This document shows, piece by piece, positions 47,673 through 55,718 of a DNA stretch of 64,000 nt. Each line of letters begins with the position of its first letter. Position 1 is the stretch's first letter. The notes under the pieces were generated by a model. It had not been told where the DNA came from. It saw only the letters and a program-made list of their open reading frames with translations, and made no database searches. The DNA comes from Hymenobacter guriensis (lineage in GTDB: Bacteria; Bacteroidota; Bacteroidia; Cytophagales; Hymenobacteraceae), in the NCBI RefSeq assembly GCF_015773195.1, contig NZ_JADWYK010000009.1, positions 1 to 64,000 of the forward strand, in the 5' to 3' direction. Position numbers and translations under genes: made by a program.

Positions 47673-48821
47673 TCAGAAAGCCTGTAGCACCTCTCCGATA
47701 TACGCCTGCTCTGCTTCGGTGAGCGTGGGATGGACGGGCAACGACAGCACCGTGCGGCAAAGACGCTCGGCCAACGGAAACTGCCCGGCGCGGTGGCCCA
47801 GGTACTGATAGGCCGGTTGCTGGTGCACGGGCAGCGGGTAGTACACGGCGCTGGGCACGCCGTGCTGGTGCAGGTGCTGCTGCAGGGCGTCGCGGCGGCC
47901 GGGCTCATCGGCCACGGTGATGGTGTATTGGTGGAAGACGTGGGTGCTGCGCGCGTCGCGGGCCGGAATGGTGAGGCCGGGGATGCCTTCCAGCAGGGCA
48001 TCATAGCGGGCGGCCACGCGCTGGCGGGCGGCCGTCCAGGCCGGCAGGTGGGGCAGCTTCACGCGAAGCAAGGCCGCCTGGAGGGTATCGAGGCGGGAGT
48101 TAAGGCCCACGTGCTGGTGGTGGTACTTGCGCGTCTGGCCGTGGTTGGCGAGCTGGCGCAGGTAGGCGGCACGGCTTTCGTCGCGCGTGAAGAGGGCGCC
48201 GCCGTCGCCGAAGCCTCCAAGGTTTTTGCTGGGGAAGAAAGAGGTGGTGCCTACTTCGCCCACGGTGCCGGCCAGCCAGGCTTCCTGCGGGTTTGGTTGA
48301 AACGTGGCCCCAATGGCCTGGGCATTGTCTTCGATCAGCGCTACGCCGTGCGCGTCGGCCACCTCGCGCAAAGCCTGTAAATCGGCGCACTGCCCGAACA
48401 GGTGCACGGCTACGATGGCGCCGGTGCGGGGCGTGAGGGCGGCCTGCACGGCGGCGGGGTCGAGGTTGAAGGTATCGGGGAGTACGTCGGCAGGTACGGG
48501 GCGCAAACCCAGCACGGCGGCCGCTTCGAGGGTGGCCACGTAGGTGAAAGCGGGCACAATGACTTCGGCGCCGGCGGGCAGGTTCAGGCTCATGAGGGCC
48601 AGCTGCAGGGCGTCGGTGCCGTTGGCGCAGGGCACCACGTGGGCGCCGCCGAGGTACTGGCTAAGCTCCCGGGCAAACTGTCCCACGGCGGGCCCCTGAA
48701 TGAAGGCGGCTTCGGCTAACGTCTGGCGCACCGCGGCTTCCAGCTCGGCCTGAATAGGCGCATGCTGGGCAGCTAAATCGAGCAGCTGAATGGGGGCGGC
48801 AGGGCGAGGTACAGTAGGCAA
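47673..48821 (-). CDS. DegT/DnrJ/EryC1 sugar aminotransferase, WbpE-like
   Basis: About 382 residues from a TTG at 48821 that precedes the family start PIQLLDLAAQ. The PLP-lysine is in TSFFPSKNLGGFGDGG; other motifs are VPCANGTDALQLALMSL, GAIVAVHLFGQCADL and ALIEDNAQAIGA. It probably aminates a 3-keto-UDP-sugar made by the WlbA-like dehydrogenase. The frame is open to an ATG at 48899, but the added residues are Arg/Leu-rich and unlike the family. A separate PseC is in the glycan locus. Confidence 0.82.
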   Translation of the reverse strand: MPTVPRPAAPIQLLDLAAQHAPIQAELEAAVRQTLAEAAFIQGPAVGQFARELSQYLGGAHVVPCANGTDALQLALMSLNLPAGAEVIVPAFTYVATLEAAAVLGLRPVPADVLPDTFNLDPAAVQAALTPRTGAIVAVHLFGQCADLQALREVADAHGVALIEDNAQAIGATFQPNPQEAWLAGTVGEVGTTSFFPSKNLGGFGDGGALFTRDESRAAYLRQLANHGQTRKYHHQHVGLNSRLDTLQAALLRVKLPHLPAWTAARQRVAARYDALLEGIPGLTIPARDARSTHVFHQYTITVADEPGRRDALQQHLHQHGVPSAVYYPLPVHQQPAYQYLGHRAGQFPLAERLCRTVLSLPVHPTLTEAEQAYIGEVLQAF

Positions 48822-48973
48822 TGTGAGGCAGGAAATGAATAGTGGCCTTAAAGATAGACGAGAGCGGGCAAGCGGGCCCACCGCAACCCCGGGCGGCACA
48901 GCGTCGTTATGGCAGCAGTCCAGCTCCTGAATGAGCTGGCTGTTTCCCGTTTACCTTTCTCCTCCCTTCTGCC

Positions 48974-49870
48974 ATGTTCAAAAAATTCATCACCCTGCCC
49001 GCCCTGGCCGCTTTGTTGCTGGCCGGCGCTGCTACCCAATCCAGCTGCTCGCGCACCGAAAACGCCGAGGTAGCCCAGGACAGTGAGCAAGCCTACTCTG
49101 ATTTCCGCACCTTCGTGACCAACGCCGAAACCAACGCCGAAATGGTGGGCGACAAAACCGAAGAGCAGTGGAACCAGGAAACCGCCCAGCTGAAAACCGA
49201 TTACGATGCCCGCGTGGCCGCCGCCGAAGCCGGCATGTCGGGCTGGGATGAAGCGCGCCGCACCGAATACGACCAGCTGAAAACCCGCTACACCACGGCC
49301 TACGACAAGCGCGCTGCCGCCTGGAGCAGCCGTGCCGGGGCTACGGCTACTTCCGGCACGCCCACCAAGCTGGGCAAATACTATAAGCCCTCCTCCCCCG
49401 CCGCGCAGATTACGGCCGCCAATGCCCGTGCTACCTACGAGGCCTTCGTGAACAACATCAAGGCCAACGAAAACCAGTACGACATCGACGACTGGCGCAA
49501 CATCAACGCCGAGTGGCGCGCCCTGGATGAGGCCTACGACAAAGTAAAAGGCGACATCCCGGCCAAAGATCTGGCCGAAATCCAGAAGGAAAAGTTGAAG
49601 TACGCCGCCTTTAAGTCATACGACAAAGCCGAAGCCCGCACGGCCCAGGGCGCCGACGCTGTAAGCGGCGAAGCCAAGGAGCTTAGCGCCGAAACGGCCG
49701 ATGAGCGCAGCAAAGTAGGCCAGGCCGCCAGCAACACGGCTTCTGATGTGAAGGATGCCGGCAAAACCGTGGGCCAGAAGATTGGTAACGCCGCCAAAAA
49801 AGTGGGCGAGAAAACCAAGGAAGGCTACAAGGAAGTAAAGTCGGAAGTTAAAAACACCGATAACGACTAA
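48974..49870 (+). CDS. Secreted, helical, LEA-like stress protein
   Basis: 298 residues with a signal peptide (FITLPALAALLLAGAATQSSC; a Cys near residue 26, but the -3 to -1 residues QSS are not a classic lipobox). The mature part is Ala/Lys/Glu/Asp-rich with long helices (EEQWNQETAQLKTDYDARVAAAE). It ends with a LEA/YtxH-like tail (DVKDAGKTVGQKIGNAAKK, then VGEKTKEGYKEVKSEV). No enzyme motif. Envelope-stress or desiccation protection is a guess from the composition. A 16-bp inverted repeat hairpin follows the stop. Confidence 0.6.
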   Translation: MFKKFITLPALAALLLAGAATQSSCSRTENAEVAQDSEQAYSDFRTFVTNAETNAEMVGDKTEEQWNQETAQLKTDYDARVAAAEAGMSGWDEARRTEYDQLKTRYTTAYDKRAAAWSSRAGATATSGTPTKLGKYYKPSSPAAQITAANARATYEAFVNNIKANENQYDIDDWRNINAEWRALDEAYDKVKGDIPAKDLAEIQKEKLKYAAFKSYDKAEARTAQGADAVSGEAKELSAETADERSKVGQAASNTASDVKDAGKTVGQKIGNAAKKVGEKTKEGYKEVKSEVKNTDND

Positions 49871-49877
49871 GAACTTG

Positions 49878-49923
49878 TTGGTTGATTCTGGTCATTCGAG
49901 AACAAACGACCAGAATCAACCAA
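49878..49923 (+). terminator. Hairpin after the LEA-like gene
   Basis: TTGGTTGATTCTGGTC (49878-49893) and GACCAGAATCAACCAA (49908-49923) pair perfectly over 16 bases with a 14-base loop. There is no T-run. Placed between two convergent genes, it may block transcription from both sides. Confidence 0.5.
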
Positions 49924-49949
49924 TAGACAAGGAATAGCCCAACGCTACC

Positions 49950-50906
49950 TCAGCCGCCAGCCTCCACCGGGTTGGCGGTTTTTGTTTGGGGCCGGTGAGT
50001 TTCGGGGCGGCCCAGCGCCAGCAGCAGCCAGTACAGCTTGAGCGCATCAAATTGGCGTAAACTGCCGGGCCGCGCCAGGAGCACCTGCCGCCGCACCCGA
50101 CGCTGCACCAGCGCGAAGCCCTGGCAGTAGGCCTGGTCCAGCCCCAGGCGGCGCAGGCGCAAGGCCGAGCGCAGGAGTTTGGTATCGGTGCCCAGCCCTT
50201 CGGATCGGAACAGCTGCGCGAGGTTGAGCACCGCCTGCCGCGACTTGCGCAGAAACTCCGGGGCCGGCTCCAGCCCATCGTGCAGCACCGGGTTGTTGAG
50301 GTGAAGCACCGGCACCTGCCGGGCACGCAGGGCCCAGCCCAGCTTGGTATCCTCGTGCCCGTAGCGCGTCAGGTGTTCATCGAGCCCGATGCTGCGAAAC
50401 AGGTCAGCGCGTATCAATATATTATTGATGGTTAGCTGACTGTAGGCGTTGCGCTGGCGCACGGATGCCGAACGCGCCTCGCGCTGGAGGCCATACAGCC
50501 AGCGCAGGCGCAGTGCCGGGTCGGATGGCTCTGCCGGCTCGTAGGTAGTGCCGCCCACCAGCACGGGCGCGGTGGCACGCGCAGCCACGTAGCGAGCCAG
50601 AAATTGCGCGTCGGGCAGCAGACTATCATTGTCGAGCAGCAGCAGCCAGGCGTGGCGGGCAGCAGCCGCTAACCGGTTTCGAATGGCTGAGCGCCCAACG
50701 TTATGGGGCAGTTCGTGGTACAACACTCCGGGCCACGTCTGCACCACGCGGTTTGTCTGGCGCGTAGCTTCCCCAGAGCCATCATCGTAGCACAGAATTT
50801 CGACCGGGCCGGGCCAGTCGGGTGCCTGCCGGACAAGCGCGGCCACCAGCCGGGTTACGTCCCGGTTATAGATAGGCAGCAAAACCGACAGGCCGGGCAT
50901 AGGCAA
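49950..50906 (-). CDS. Family 2 glycosyltransferase
   Basis: 318 residues. The GT-A motifs are LSVLLPIYNRDVTRLVAALV (donor binding), ILCYDDGSGE, and AWLLLLDNDSLLPD (DxD-type metal site). The later LTRYGHEDTKLGWALR has the ED acid pair of the GT2 inverting enzymes. It is cytoplasmic and uses a nucleotide sugar. It lies 30 bases after ftsE on the same strand, but no related glycan gene is in that operon. Confidence 0.85.
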   Translation of the reverse strand: MPMPGLSVLLPIYNRDVTRLVAALVRQAPDWPGPVEILCYDDGSGEATRQTNRVVQTWPGVLYHELPHNVGRSAIRNRLAAAARHAWLLLLDNDSLLPDAQFLARYVAARATAPVLVGGTTYEPAEPSDPALRLRWLYGLQREARSASVRQRNAYSQLTINNILIRADLFRSIGLDEHLTRYGHEDTKLGWALRARQVPVLHLNNPVLHDGLEPAPEFLRKSRQAVLNLAQLFRSEGLGTDTKLLRSALRLRRLGLDQAYCQGFALVQRRVRRQVLLARPGSLRQFDALKLYWLLLALGRPETHRPQTKTANPVEAGG

Positions 50907-50936
50907 AAAGCGTAGGGAATAAAGAAAGTACAGCCG

Positions 50937-51629
50937 TTAGCTGCCGCTCAGCTCCAGCGGTACCTTGGCCGAGTCGAGCAAGTGGCCGTCCTTGCACTGC
51001 AGCACCCGCTGGGGGTACTGGCGCAGCAGCTGGTAGTTGTGGGTAGCCATGAGCACGGCCGTACCCGCGTGGTTGATTTCCACAAACAGCCGCATAATAC
51101 TATCGGCCACGTCGGGGTCGAGGTTGCCCGTGGGTTCGTCGGCCAGCAGCAGCAGGGGCTCGTTGAGCAGGGCACGGGCAATAACCACGCGCTGCTGCTC
51201 GCCACCGGAAAGCTGGTGAGGCATTTTGCCAGCCACGTTGGCCAGCCCTACTCGCATCAATACTTCCGAAATGCGCTGTTTTTTGCGGGCCTTGCCCGTC
51301 CAGCCGGTGGCATTCAGCACAAACAGCAGGTTATCGGCCACGCAGCGGTCGAAGAGCAGTTGAAAATCCTGGAAGATGATGCCCAGCTTACGGCGCAGCT
51401 GCGGCACCTGCCCGCGGCTGAGGCGCTGCAGCGGCACCCCGGCTACCGTGGCAGTGCCGCCGCCCAGGGGCAAATCGGCATAGAGGGTTTTGAGCAGGGA
51501 GCTTTTGCCCGAGCCCGTCCGGCCCACGAGGTAGGCGAATTCGCCTTTTTCCAGCCGAAACGACACCTTTTGCAGCACGGTATTCACCTCCTGCATAATG
51601 TACGCGTCGTGCAGCTCAATTACGGACAT
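50937..51629 (-). CDS. ftsE: Cell division ATP-binding protein FtsE
   Basis: 230 residues, an ABC ATPase. Walker A is [15 protein letters not shown], the Q-loop [16 protein letters not shown], the signature [15 protein letters not shown] and Walker [17 protein letters not shown]. FtsE pairs with the membrane protein FtsX to activate peptidoglycan hydrolases at the septum. ftsX is not next to it in this window. A tandem AGTGCTT repeat lies immediately upstream of the start. Confidence 0.92.
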   Translation of the reverse strand: MSVIELHDAYIMQEVNTVLQKVSFRLEKGEFAYLVGRTGSGKSSLLKTLYADLPLGGGTATVAGVPLQRLSRGQVPQLRRKLGIIFQDFQLLFDRCVADNLLFVLNATGWTGKARKKQRISEVLMRVGLANVAGKMPHQLSGGEQQRVVIARALLNEPLLLLADEPTGNLDPDVADSIMRLFVEINHAGTAVLMATHNYQLLRQYPQRVLQCKDGHLLDSAKVPLELSGS

Positions 51630-51635
51630 GCGTGT

Positions 51636-51661
51636 AGTGCTTAGTGCTTAGTGCTTAGTGC
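51636..51661 (-). repeat. AGTGCTT tandem repeat just upstream of ftsE
   Basis: AGTGCTT occurs 3.7 times in a row (51636-51661) directly before the ftsE start. Variable copy number here would change the distance between promoter and start codon. Confidence 0.75.
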
Positions 51662-51717
51662 CGGGGGCTCAGGTTCACTTGTGAACCGATGGTCTGCACC
51701 AATAGCAAAGGTTACAG

Positions 51718-51921
51718 TTAGACTTCGAGCTTTTGCAGTTTGCCAAACGCCAGCTGCTCGATGACGGCGGCCAGCGGAGTTTCCTTGCCTTCCAGGCCGT
51801 AGCGGTGCAGGTCCTTCAACGGGCGGTCGGCGCGGAAATAGGCAATGAGCACGAAGTTTTCGTCGCGCAGCTGAATATAATCCGGAATCTTGGCCTTGCC
51901 TTTTACCTTGATGATGTACAT
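51718..51921 (-). CDS. Small conserved hypothetical protein (67 residues)
   Basis: MYIIKVKGKAKIPDYIQLRDE is followed by a beta-alpha sequence to the stop, with no signal peptide. It lies 97 bases after the end of fsa on the same strand, and the region between holds a CACATT-rich repeat. The phrase NFVLIAYFRADRPLKDLHRYGL looks folded. I do not know a function. Confidence 0.6.
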   Translation of the reverse strand: MYIIKVKGKAKIPDYIQLRDENFVLIAYFRADRPLKDLHRYGLEGKETPLAAVIEQLAFGKLQKLEV

Positions 51922-52017
51922 GGCGGCTAATGTGGGAAACGTGAACGTGTGAAAAATGTGAAAATGAAGCAGTATGACTCACATTCAACACATTTTTCAC
52001 ATTTCACACATTATCAA

Positions 52018-52674
52018 TTATGCGTTAACGCGCTTGTGGTCGGCCAGAAAGGTGGCGAGTCCTTTATCGGTGAGCGGGTGGTGGAGCAGGCCGGTGATGA
52101 CGCTCAACGGGCAGGTAACTACGTCGGCGCCCAGCTCGGCGCACTGGATCAGGTGGGGCACGTGGCGCACTGAGGCCGCCAGCACCTGCGTGGGGTAGCC
52201 GTAGTTGCTGAAAATATCGACAATCTGCTGCACCAGCTGCAGGCCGTCGTGCCCGATATCGTCGAGTCGGCCCACGAAAGGCGACACGTAGGTAGCCCCG
52301 GCCTTGGCCGCCAGCAGGGCCTGCCCGGCCGTGAAAATCAGGGTACAGTTGGTTTTAATGCCTTTGTCGGCGAAGTAGCGGATGGCTTTCACGCCGTCCC
52401 GGATCATGGGTACCTTCACTACAATGTTGGGGTGCAGCTCGGCCAGGGCCTCGCCTTCCCGGATGATACCGTCGAAATCGGTAGCAATAACCTCGGCCGA
52501 TACGTCGCCTTCCACCATCTCGCAGATTTGCCGGTAGTGGCGCATCACCGCGTCGGTGCCCTTGATGCCTTCCTTGGCCATCAGGGAAGGATTGGTAGTG
52601 ACGCCATCGAGGACGCCCAACTCTACGGCTTCCTGGATTTCGCGCAGGTTGGCGGTATCAACGAAGAATTTCAT
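52018..52674 (-). CDS. fsa: Fructose-6-phosphate aldolase (transaldolase-like)
   Basis: 218 residues from ATG 52674 (a TTG two codons upstream is less likely). The TalC/Fsa-type motifs are [41 protein letters not shown] with the Schiff-base lysine, [29 protein letters not shown] and [13 protein letters not shown]. It belongs to the short transaldolase-like family, about 220 residues, that includes fructose-6-phosphate aldolases and small transaldolases; the reaction in vivo (transaldolase or aldolase) is not certain. Confidence 0.9.
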   Translation of the reverse strand: MKFFVDTANLREIQEAVELGVLDGVTTNPSLMAKEGIKGTDAVMRHYRQICEMVEGDVSAEVIATDFDGIIREGEALAELHPNIVVKVPMIRDGVKAIRYFADKGIKTNCTLIFTAGQALLAAKAGATYVSPFVGRLDDIGHDGLQLVQQIVDIFSNYGYPTQVLAASVRHVPHLIQCAELGADVVTCPLSVITGLLHHPLTDKGLATFLADHKRVNA

Positions 52675-52955
52675 ACGCAACAGGTGGGTTAGGACGATAA
52701 GAGAAGCAGCGGCACCTTACGCCAGCAAATGGTAGCGTGTGGTGCCGCAAAAGACGGTACCCCAAAGCTACTCACGGATTAACTCCTGTGGTAGCCGATT
52801 GCGGGTATTTTATGACTACATCCAGCATAAATCAGTATTTGAACAGGCCTGAAAAGCAAGAAAGCGGCCCGCTTGGGCCGCTTTCTTACGCATAGTCCAG
52901 CTACAAAAATCCGCAGCACCAGCCGCAATCCGAGCTCATTCACGGACAAAAAAAA
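52675..52955. other. Intergenic region between fsa and the SRP RNA, with one terminator
   Basis: About 280 bases. Apart from the hairpin at 52858-52887 I find no supported gene or RNA. The fsa promoter should be here. Confidence 0.35.
52858..52887 (-). terminator. GC-rich hairpin with T-tail
   Basis: AAGAAAGCGGCCC and GGGCCGCTTTCTT form a 13-bp perfect stem with a GCTT loop. It lies on the 3' side of the SRP RNA (minus strand) as a possible second terminator before fsa. Confidence 0.75.
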
Positions 52956-53043
52956 GCGAACCAATATCGCACCGCTCAACCACCTACCCTTGCTACCTTC
53001 CGGTCCTGGGGGAGTTCAGCAGGAGCTGGTCGTACTGATTCGC
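52956..53043 (-). ncRNA. ffs: Small signal recognition particle RNA (4.5S RNA)
   Basis: On the minus strand the sequence contains the SRP RNA apical domain: CTGAACTCCCCCAGGACCGG, then AAGGTAGCAAGGGTAGG. The ends GCGAATCA and TGGTTCGC close the helix (one G-U). The transcript core is 88 bases, the length of bacterial small SRP RNAs, and a run of nine T bases right after the end is an intrinsic terminator. A consensus promoter lies just upstream. It binds Ffh (encoded at 8356-9705). No other RNA family fits this apical loop. Confidence 0.9.
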
Positions 53044-53048
53044 CACTG

Positions 53049-53080
53049 CAAATATACGCAGGTTTTTCTGCCCGATGCAA
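53049..53080 (-). promoter_or_regulatory. Promoter of the SRP RNA (TTG-N21-TATATTTG)
   Basis: On the minus strand TATATTTG (53049-53056) and TTG (53078-53080) have 21-base spacing. The first base of the RNA helix (53043) is 6 bases after the box, as expected for a transcription start. Confidence 0.8.
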
Positions 53081-53133
53081 GGTTTCCTGCCCCTTCACCC
53101 GTTGAAAGGCGCCATCTATCTGAATCAGAAGCC

Positions 53134-53160
53134 CAAAAAGGAGCACCTCGGTGCTCCTTC
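53134..53160 (-). terminator. Intrinsic terminator of the CarboxypepD_reg gene
   Basis: On the minus strand AAGGAGCAC-CGAG-GTGCTCCTT is followed by TTTGGG, a 9-bp stem after the stop codon at 53219. Confidence 0.85.
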
Positions 53161-53218
53161 CGGACTGTTTTCATAGCATCGAATCAGGTTCAGCCAGCGT
53201 TCCTCAAGTGAGCCGGCG

Positions 53219-53683
53219 TTATTTCTTTCTGGTGGTTTGCGGAGCAAGGCTTACGTTGACGGGCAGGTAGTTGCTGGCGTCAATTTCCTTGTCGGCGTAG
53301 CCCCCATAGCTGAAGAGCAGCTTATTGACGCCGGCTGGCACCTGCAGAGAGTAAAAGCCCTTGGCATCGGTGCTGGCGGCCACCCCGGCGCCCCGCACGT
53401 ACACGGTAGCCCCAATCAGCGGCTCGTTTTCTTCGTTCATCACGCGGCCCTTCAGCGTCACCTTCTCGGCCAGGGGCGCGGCGGACAGAATCGAGTCGGC
53501 CGTTAGTTCTTCCTCACTGCTGAGTACCGGGTCCCGGATTTCATCGGGCGGCGTAGTGGGCTTGAGCAGCGCAGCCATATCCAACGTGGTGGGCGGGGCG
53601 GGCGCGGGAGCTGATTGTGCCTGGGCGGCCCCGATTGGCAGCGCAAACCCAAGTAAACCGAAAACGAGAGTAGCGTAACGCAT
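53219..53683 (-). CDS. Small secreted protein with CarboxypepD_reg-like domain
   Basis: 154 residues from the ATG at 53683, with a signal peptide (MRYATLVFGLLGFALPIGAAQA). A Pro/Ala-rich linker (SAPAPAPPTTLDMAALLKP) precedes a CarboxypepD_reg-like fold: VTLKGRVMNEENEPLIGATVYVRGAGVAASTDAKGFYSLQVPAG. This domain is usual as the N-terminal part of TonB receptors; here it stands alone. The partner is unknown. It ends with ...SLAPQTTRKK. Confidence 0.8.
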   Translation of the reverse strand: MRYATLVFGLLGFALPIGAAQAQSAPAPAPPTTLDMAALLKPTTPPDEIRDPVLSSEEELTADSILSAAPLAEKVTLKGRVMNEENEPLIGATVYVRGAGVAASTDAKGFYSLQVPAGVNKLLFSYGGYADKEIDASNYLPVNVSLAPQTTRKK

Positions 53684-53972
53684 GCGGACAAGGGAGTAAG
53701 AGTGAACAGGGAGCAGTTCAAAGGTGGCGGTATCCCCGGCTGGTTTCAAGGTAGATTGTGACGTGGACGTGACGTGAACCGTCCGCACAAATACTTGCAT
53801 AATTCTAATGACAATATTCCTGCATAAGAGCAAGCGCGGCAGCTTCACTGCAGTTTTCGGGTAATGGGCGAGTAGTTGTGACAGCGCCACGCCTGAAACC
53901 TGCTGGTAGCCGCCCGCAAGAATTCTTCCGCTGGCACCTCGAAAACCTGCGGCCGGTCTGAAATCTGCGCTT
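53684..53972. other. Intergenic region before guaA, no gene seen
   Basis: About 290 bases between two divergent genes. Direct repeats of GACGTG occur near 53760-53780. I find no purine riboswitch pattern and no supported RNA or coding sequence. Confidence 0.35.
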
Positions 53973-53980
53973 TACCTTTG
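53973..53980 (+). promoter_or_regulatory. -7 promoter box TACCTTTG before guaA
   Basis: An exact TAnnTTTG box ends 3 bases before the guaA ATG. No -33 TTTG at 19-21 bases is clear. If used, the transcript is leaderless. Confidence 0.45.
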
Positions 53981-53983
53981 CCC

Positions 53984-55516
53984 ATGCCTCAACAGATTCT
54001 CATTCTCGATTTTGGGTCGCAGTACACCCAGCTCATTGCCCGACGCATCCGGGAGCTGAATGTTTACTGCGAAATCCATCCGTATAATCACGCCCCGAAC
54101 CTCACTGAGGATATTCGGGGCGTGGTGCTTTCGGGCTCCCCCTGTTCCGTGCGCGACGCCGACTCGCCCAACCCCAACCTGAGCCGCTACCTGGGCCAGG
54201 TGCCCGTGCTGGGCGTGTGCTACGGGGCCCAGCTGCTGGCCCACCAGCAGGGCGGCGAAGTGCTGCCGGCTACCATTCGCGAGTATGGCCGGGCCCGCCT
54301 GGCCCGCGTGAACCACGAGTCGCCGCTGCTGCACGGCGTGCCTACCGAGTCGCAGGTATGGATGTCGCACGGCGACACGATTAAAAGCCTGCCCGCCGGG
54401 TTCGACAGCATTGCCAGCACCCCGGAAGTGGCCGTGGCAGCCTTTAAAATCGAGGGGCAGGAAACCTACGGCATCCAGTTTCACCCCGAGGTAACGCACT
54501 CCACCGACGGCAAAACCCTGCTCCAGAACTTCGTGGTGAACATCTGTGGGCTGGACCAGAGCTGGACCCCGGAGCATTTCGTGGACTCGATGGTAGCTAC
54601 CCTGCAGCGCACCATCGGGGAGGAAGACCAGGTGATTCTGGGCCTTTCCGGCGGCGTGGATTCCAGCGTGGCCGCGCTGCTGCTGCACAAGGCCATTGGC
54701 AAGCGCCTGCATGGCATTTTCGTAAACAATGGCCTGCTGCGCAAGGACGAGTACGAAGATGTGCTGCACTCCTACAAAGACCTCGGCCTGAACGTGCGCG
54801 GCGTGGATGCCTCCCAGGAGTTTTACGCGGCCCTCACCGGCCTCACCGACCCCGAACTGAAGCGCAAAGCCATTGGCCGCACCTTTATTGAGGTATTCGA
54901 CCGCGAAGCCCAGAAAGTAGACGGCGCCCGCTGGCTGGCCCAGGGCACCATTTACCCCGACGTAATTGAGTCGGTATCGGTGAAAGGCCCGGCCGTGACC
55001 ATCAAGAGCCACCACAACGTGGGCGGCCTGCCTGAGAAGATGAACCTGCGCATTGTGGAGCCGCTGCGGGCCTTGTTTAAGGACGAAGTGCGCGAAGTGG
55101 GCCACACCCTGGAGCTGCCAGTGAACATTCTGCACCGCCACCCCTTCCCCGGTCCCGGCCTGGGCATCCGCATCCTGGGCGACATCACGCCCGAGAAAGT
55201 GGACTTACTGCAGCGCGCCGACGCCATTTTCATCAACGGCCTAAAAGAGCACGGCCTCTACGAGAAAGTGTGGCAGGCCGGCGTGATGCTGCTGCCAGTG
55301 CAAAGCGTGGGCGTGATGGGCGACGAGCGAACTTACGAGCGGGTAGTAGCCCTGCGCGCCGTGACGAGCATAGACGGCATGACGGCCGACTGGGCCCACC
55401 TCCCCTACGAGTTCCTGGCCGAGGTCAGCAACAAAATCATCAACCAGGTGCGCGGCATCAACCGCGTGGTGTACGACATCAGCTCCAAGCCCCCGGCTAC
55501 GATTGAGTGGGAGTAG
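53984..55516 (+). CDS. guaA: GMP synthase (glutamine-hydrolysing)
   Basis: 510 residues from the ATG at 53984. The class I amidotransferase part has [20 protein letters not shown], the nucleophile Cys in GVCYGAQLL and the His/Glu pair in FHPEVTHS. The PP-loop ATP-pyrophosphatase part is [19 protein letters not shown], and the C-terminal dimer domain includes [19 protein letters not shown] and ends PPATIEWE. It makes GMP from XMP, ATP and glutamine. The full-length family pattern is intact. Confidence 0.98.
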   Translation: MPQQILILDFGSQYTQLIARRIRELNVYCEIHPYNHAPNLTEDIRGVVLSGSPCSVRDADSPNPNLSRYLGQVPVLGVCYGAQLLAHQQGGEVLPATIREYGRARLARVNHESPLLHGVPTESQVWMSHGDTIKSLPAGFDSIASTPEVAVAAFKIEGQETYGIQFHPEVTHSTDGKTLLQNFVVNICGLDQSWTPEHFVDSMVATLQRTIGEEDQVILGLSGGVDSSVAALLLHKAIGKRLHGIFVNNGLLRKDEYEDVLHSYKDLGLNVRGVDASQEFYAALTGLTDPELKRKAIGRTFIEVFDREAQKVDGARWLAQGTIYPDVIESVSVKGPAVTIKSHHNVGGLPEKMNLRIVEPLRALFKDEVREVGHTLELPVNILHRHPFPGPGLGIRILGDITPEKVDLLQRADAIFINGLKEHGLYEKVWQAGVMLLPVQSVGVMGDERTYERVVALRAVTSIDGMTADWAHLPYEFLAEVSNKIINQVRGINRVVYDISSKPPATIEWE

Positions 55517-55684
55517 GAACCACGGATTCGCACGGATTTTTCGGATTCCACTGATTTCGTGGATGATTCGCCGGGCCGTAGCGCCAACTTTGTAGTTCAC
55601 GCCCCCGCGCCGTTTGGCTGGCATGTGTTGCGCAGTTTGCGTTACAGCAAAGGCAAATCTGAAGCGAAGTTGACACTACACTCC

Positions 55685-55713
55685 CAACCGCCCGGCTATT
55701 GGTCGGGCGGTTG
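55685..55713. terminator. Bidirectional terminator-like hairpin
   Basis: CAACCGCCCG and CGGGCGGTTG pair over 10 bases with a 9-base loop between guaA and the convergent DUF4153 gene. There is no clean T-run, so efficiency is uncertain. Confidence 0.6.
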
Positions 55714-55718
55714 ATGGT

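Noticed and set aside
53684-53983. Purine riboswitch before guaA
   Set aside because: No conserved purine-riboswitch core was found, and a -7 box lies right at the start codon.
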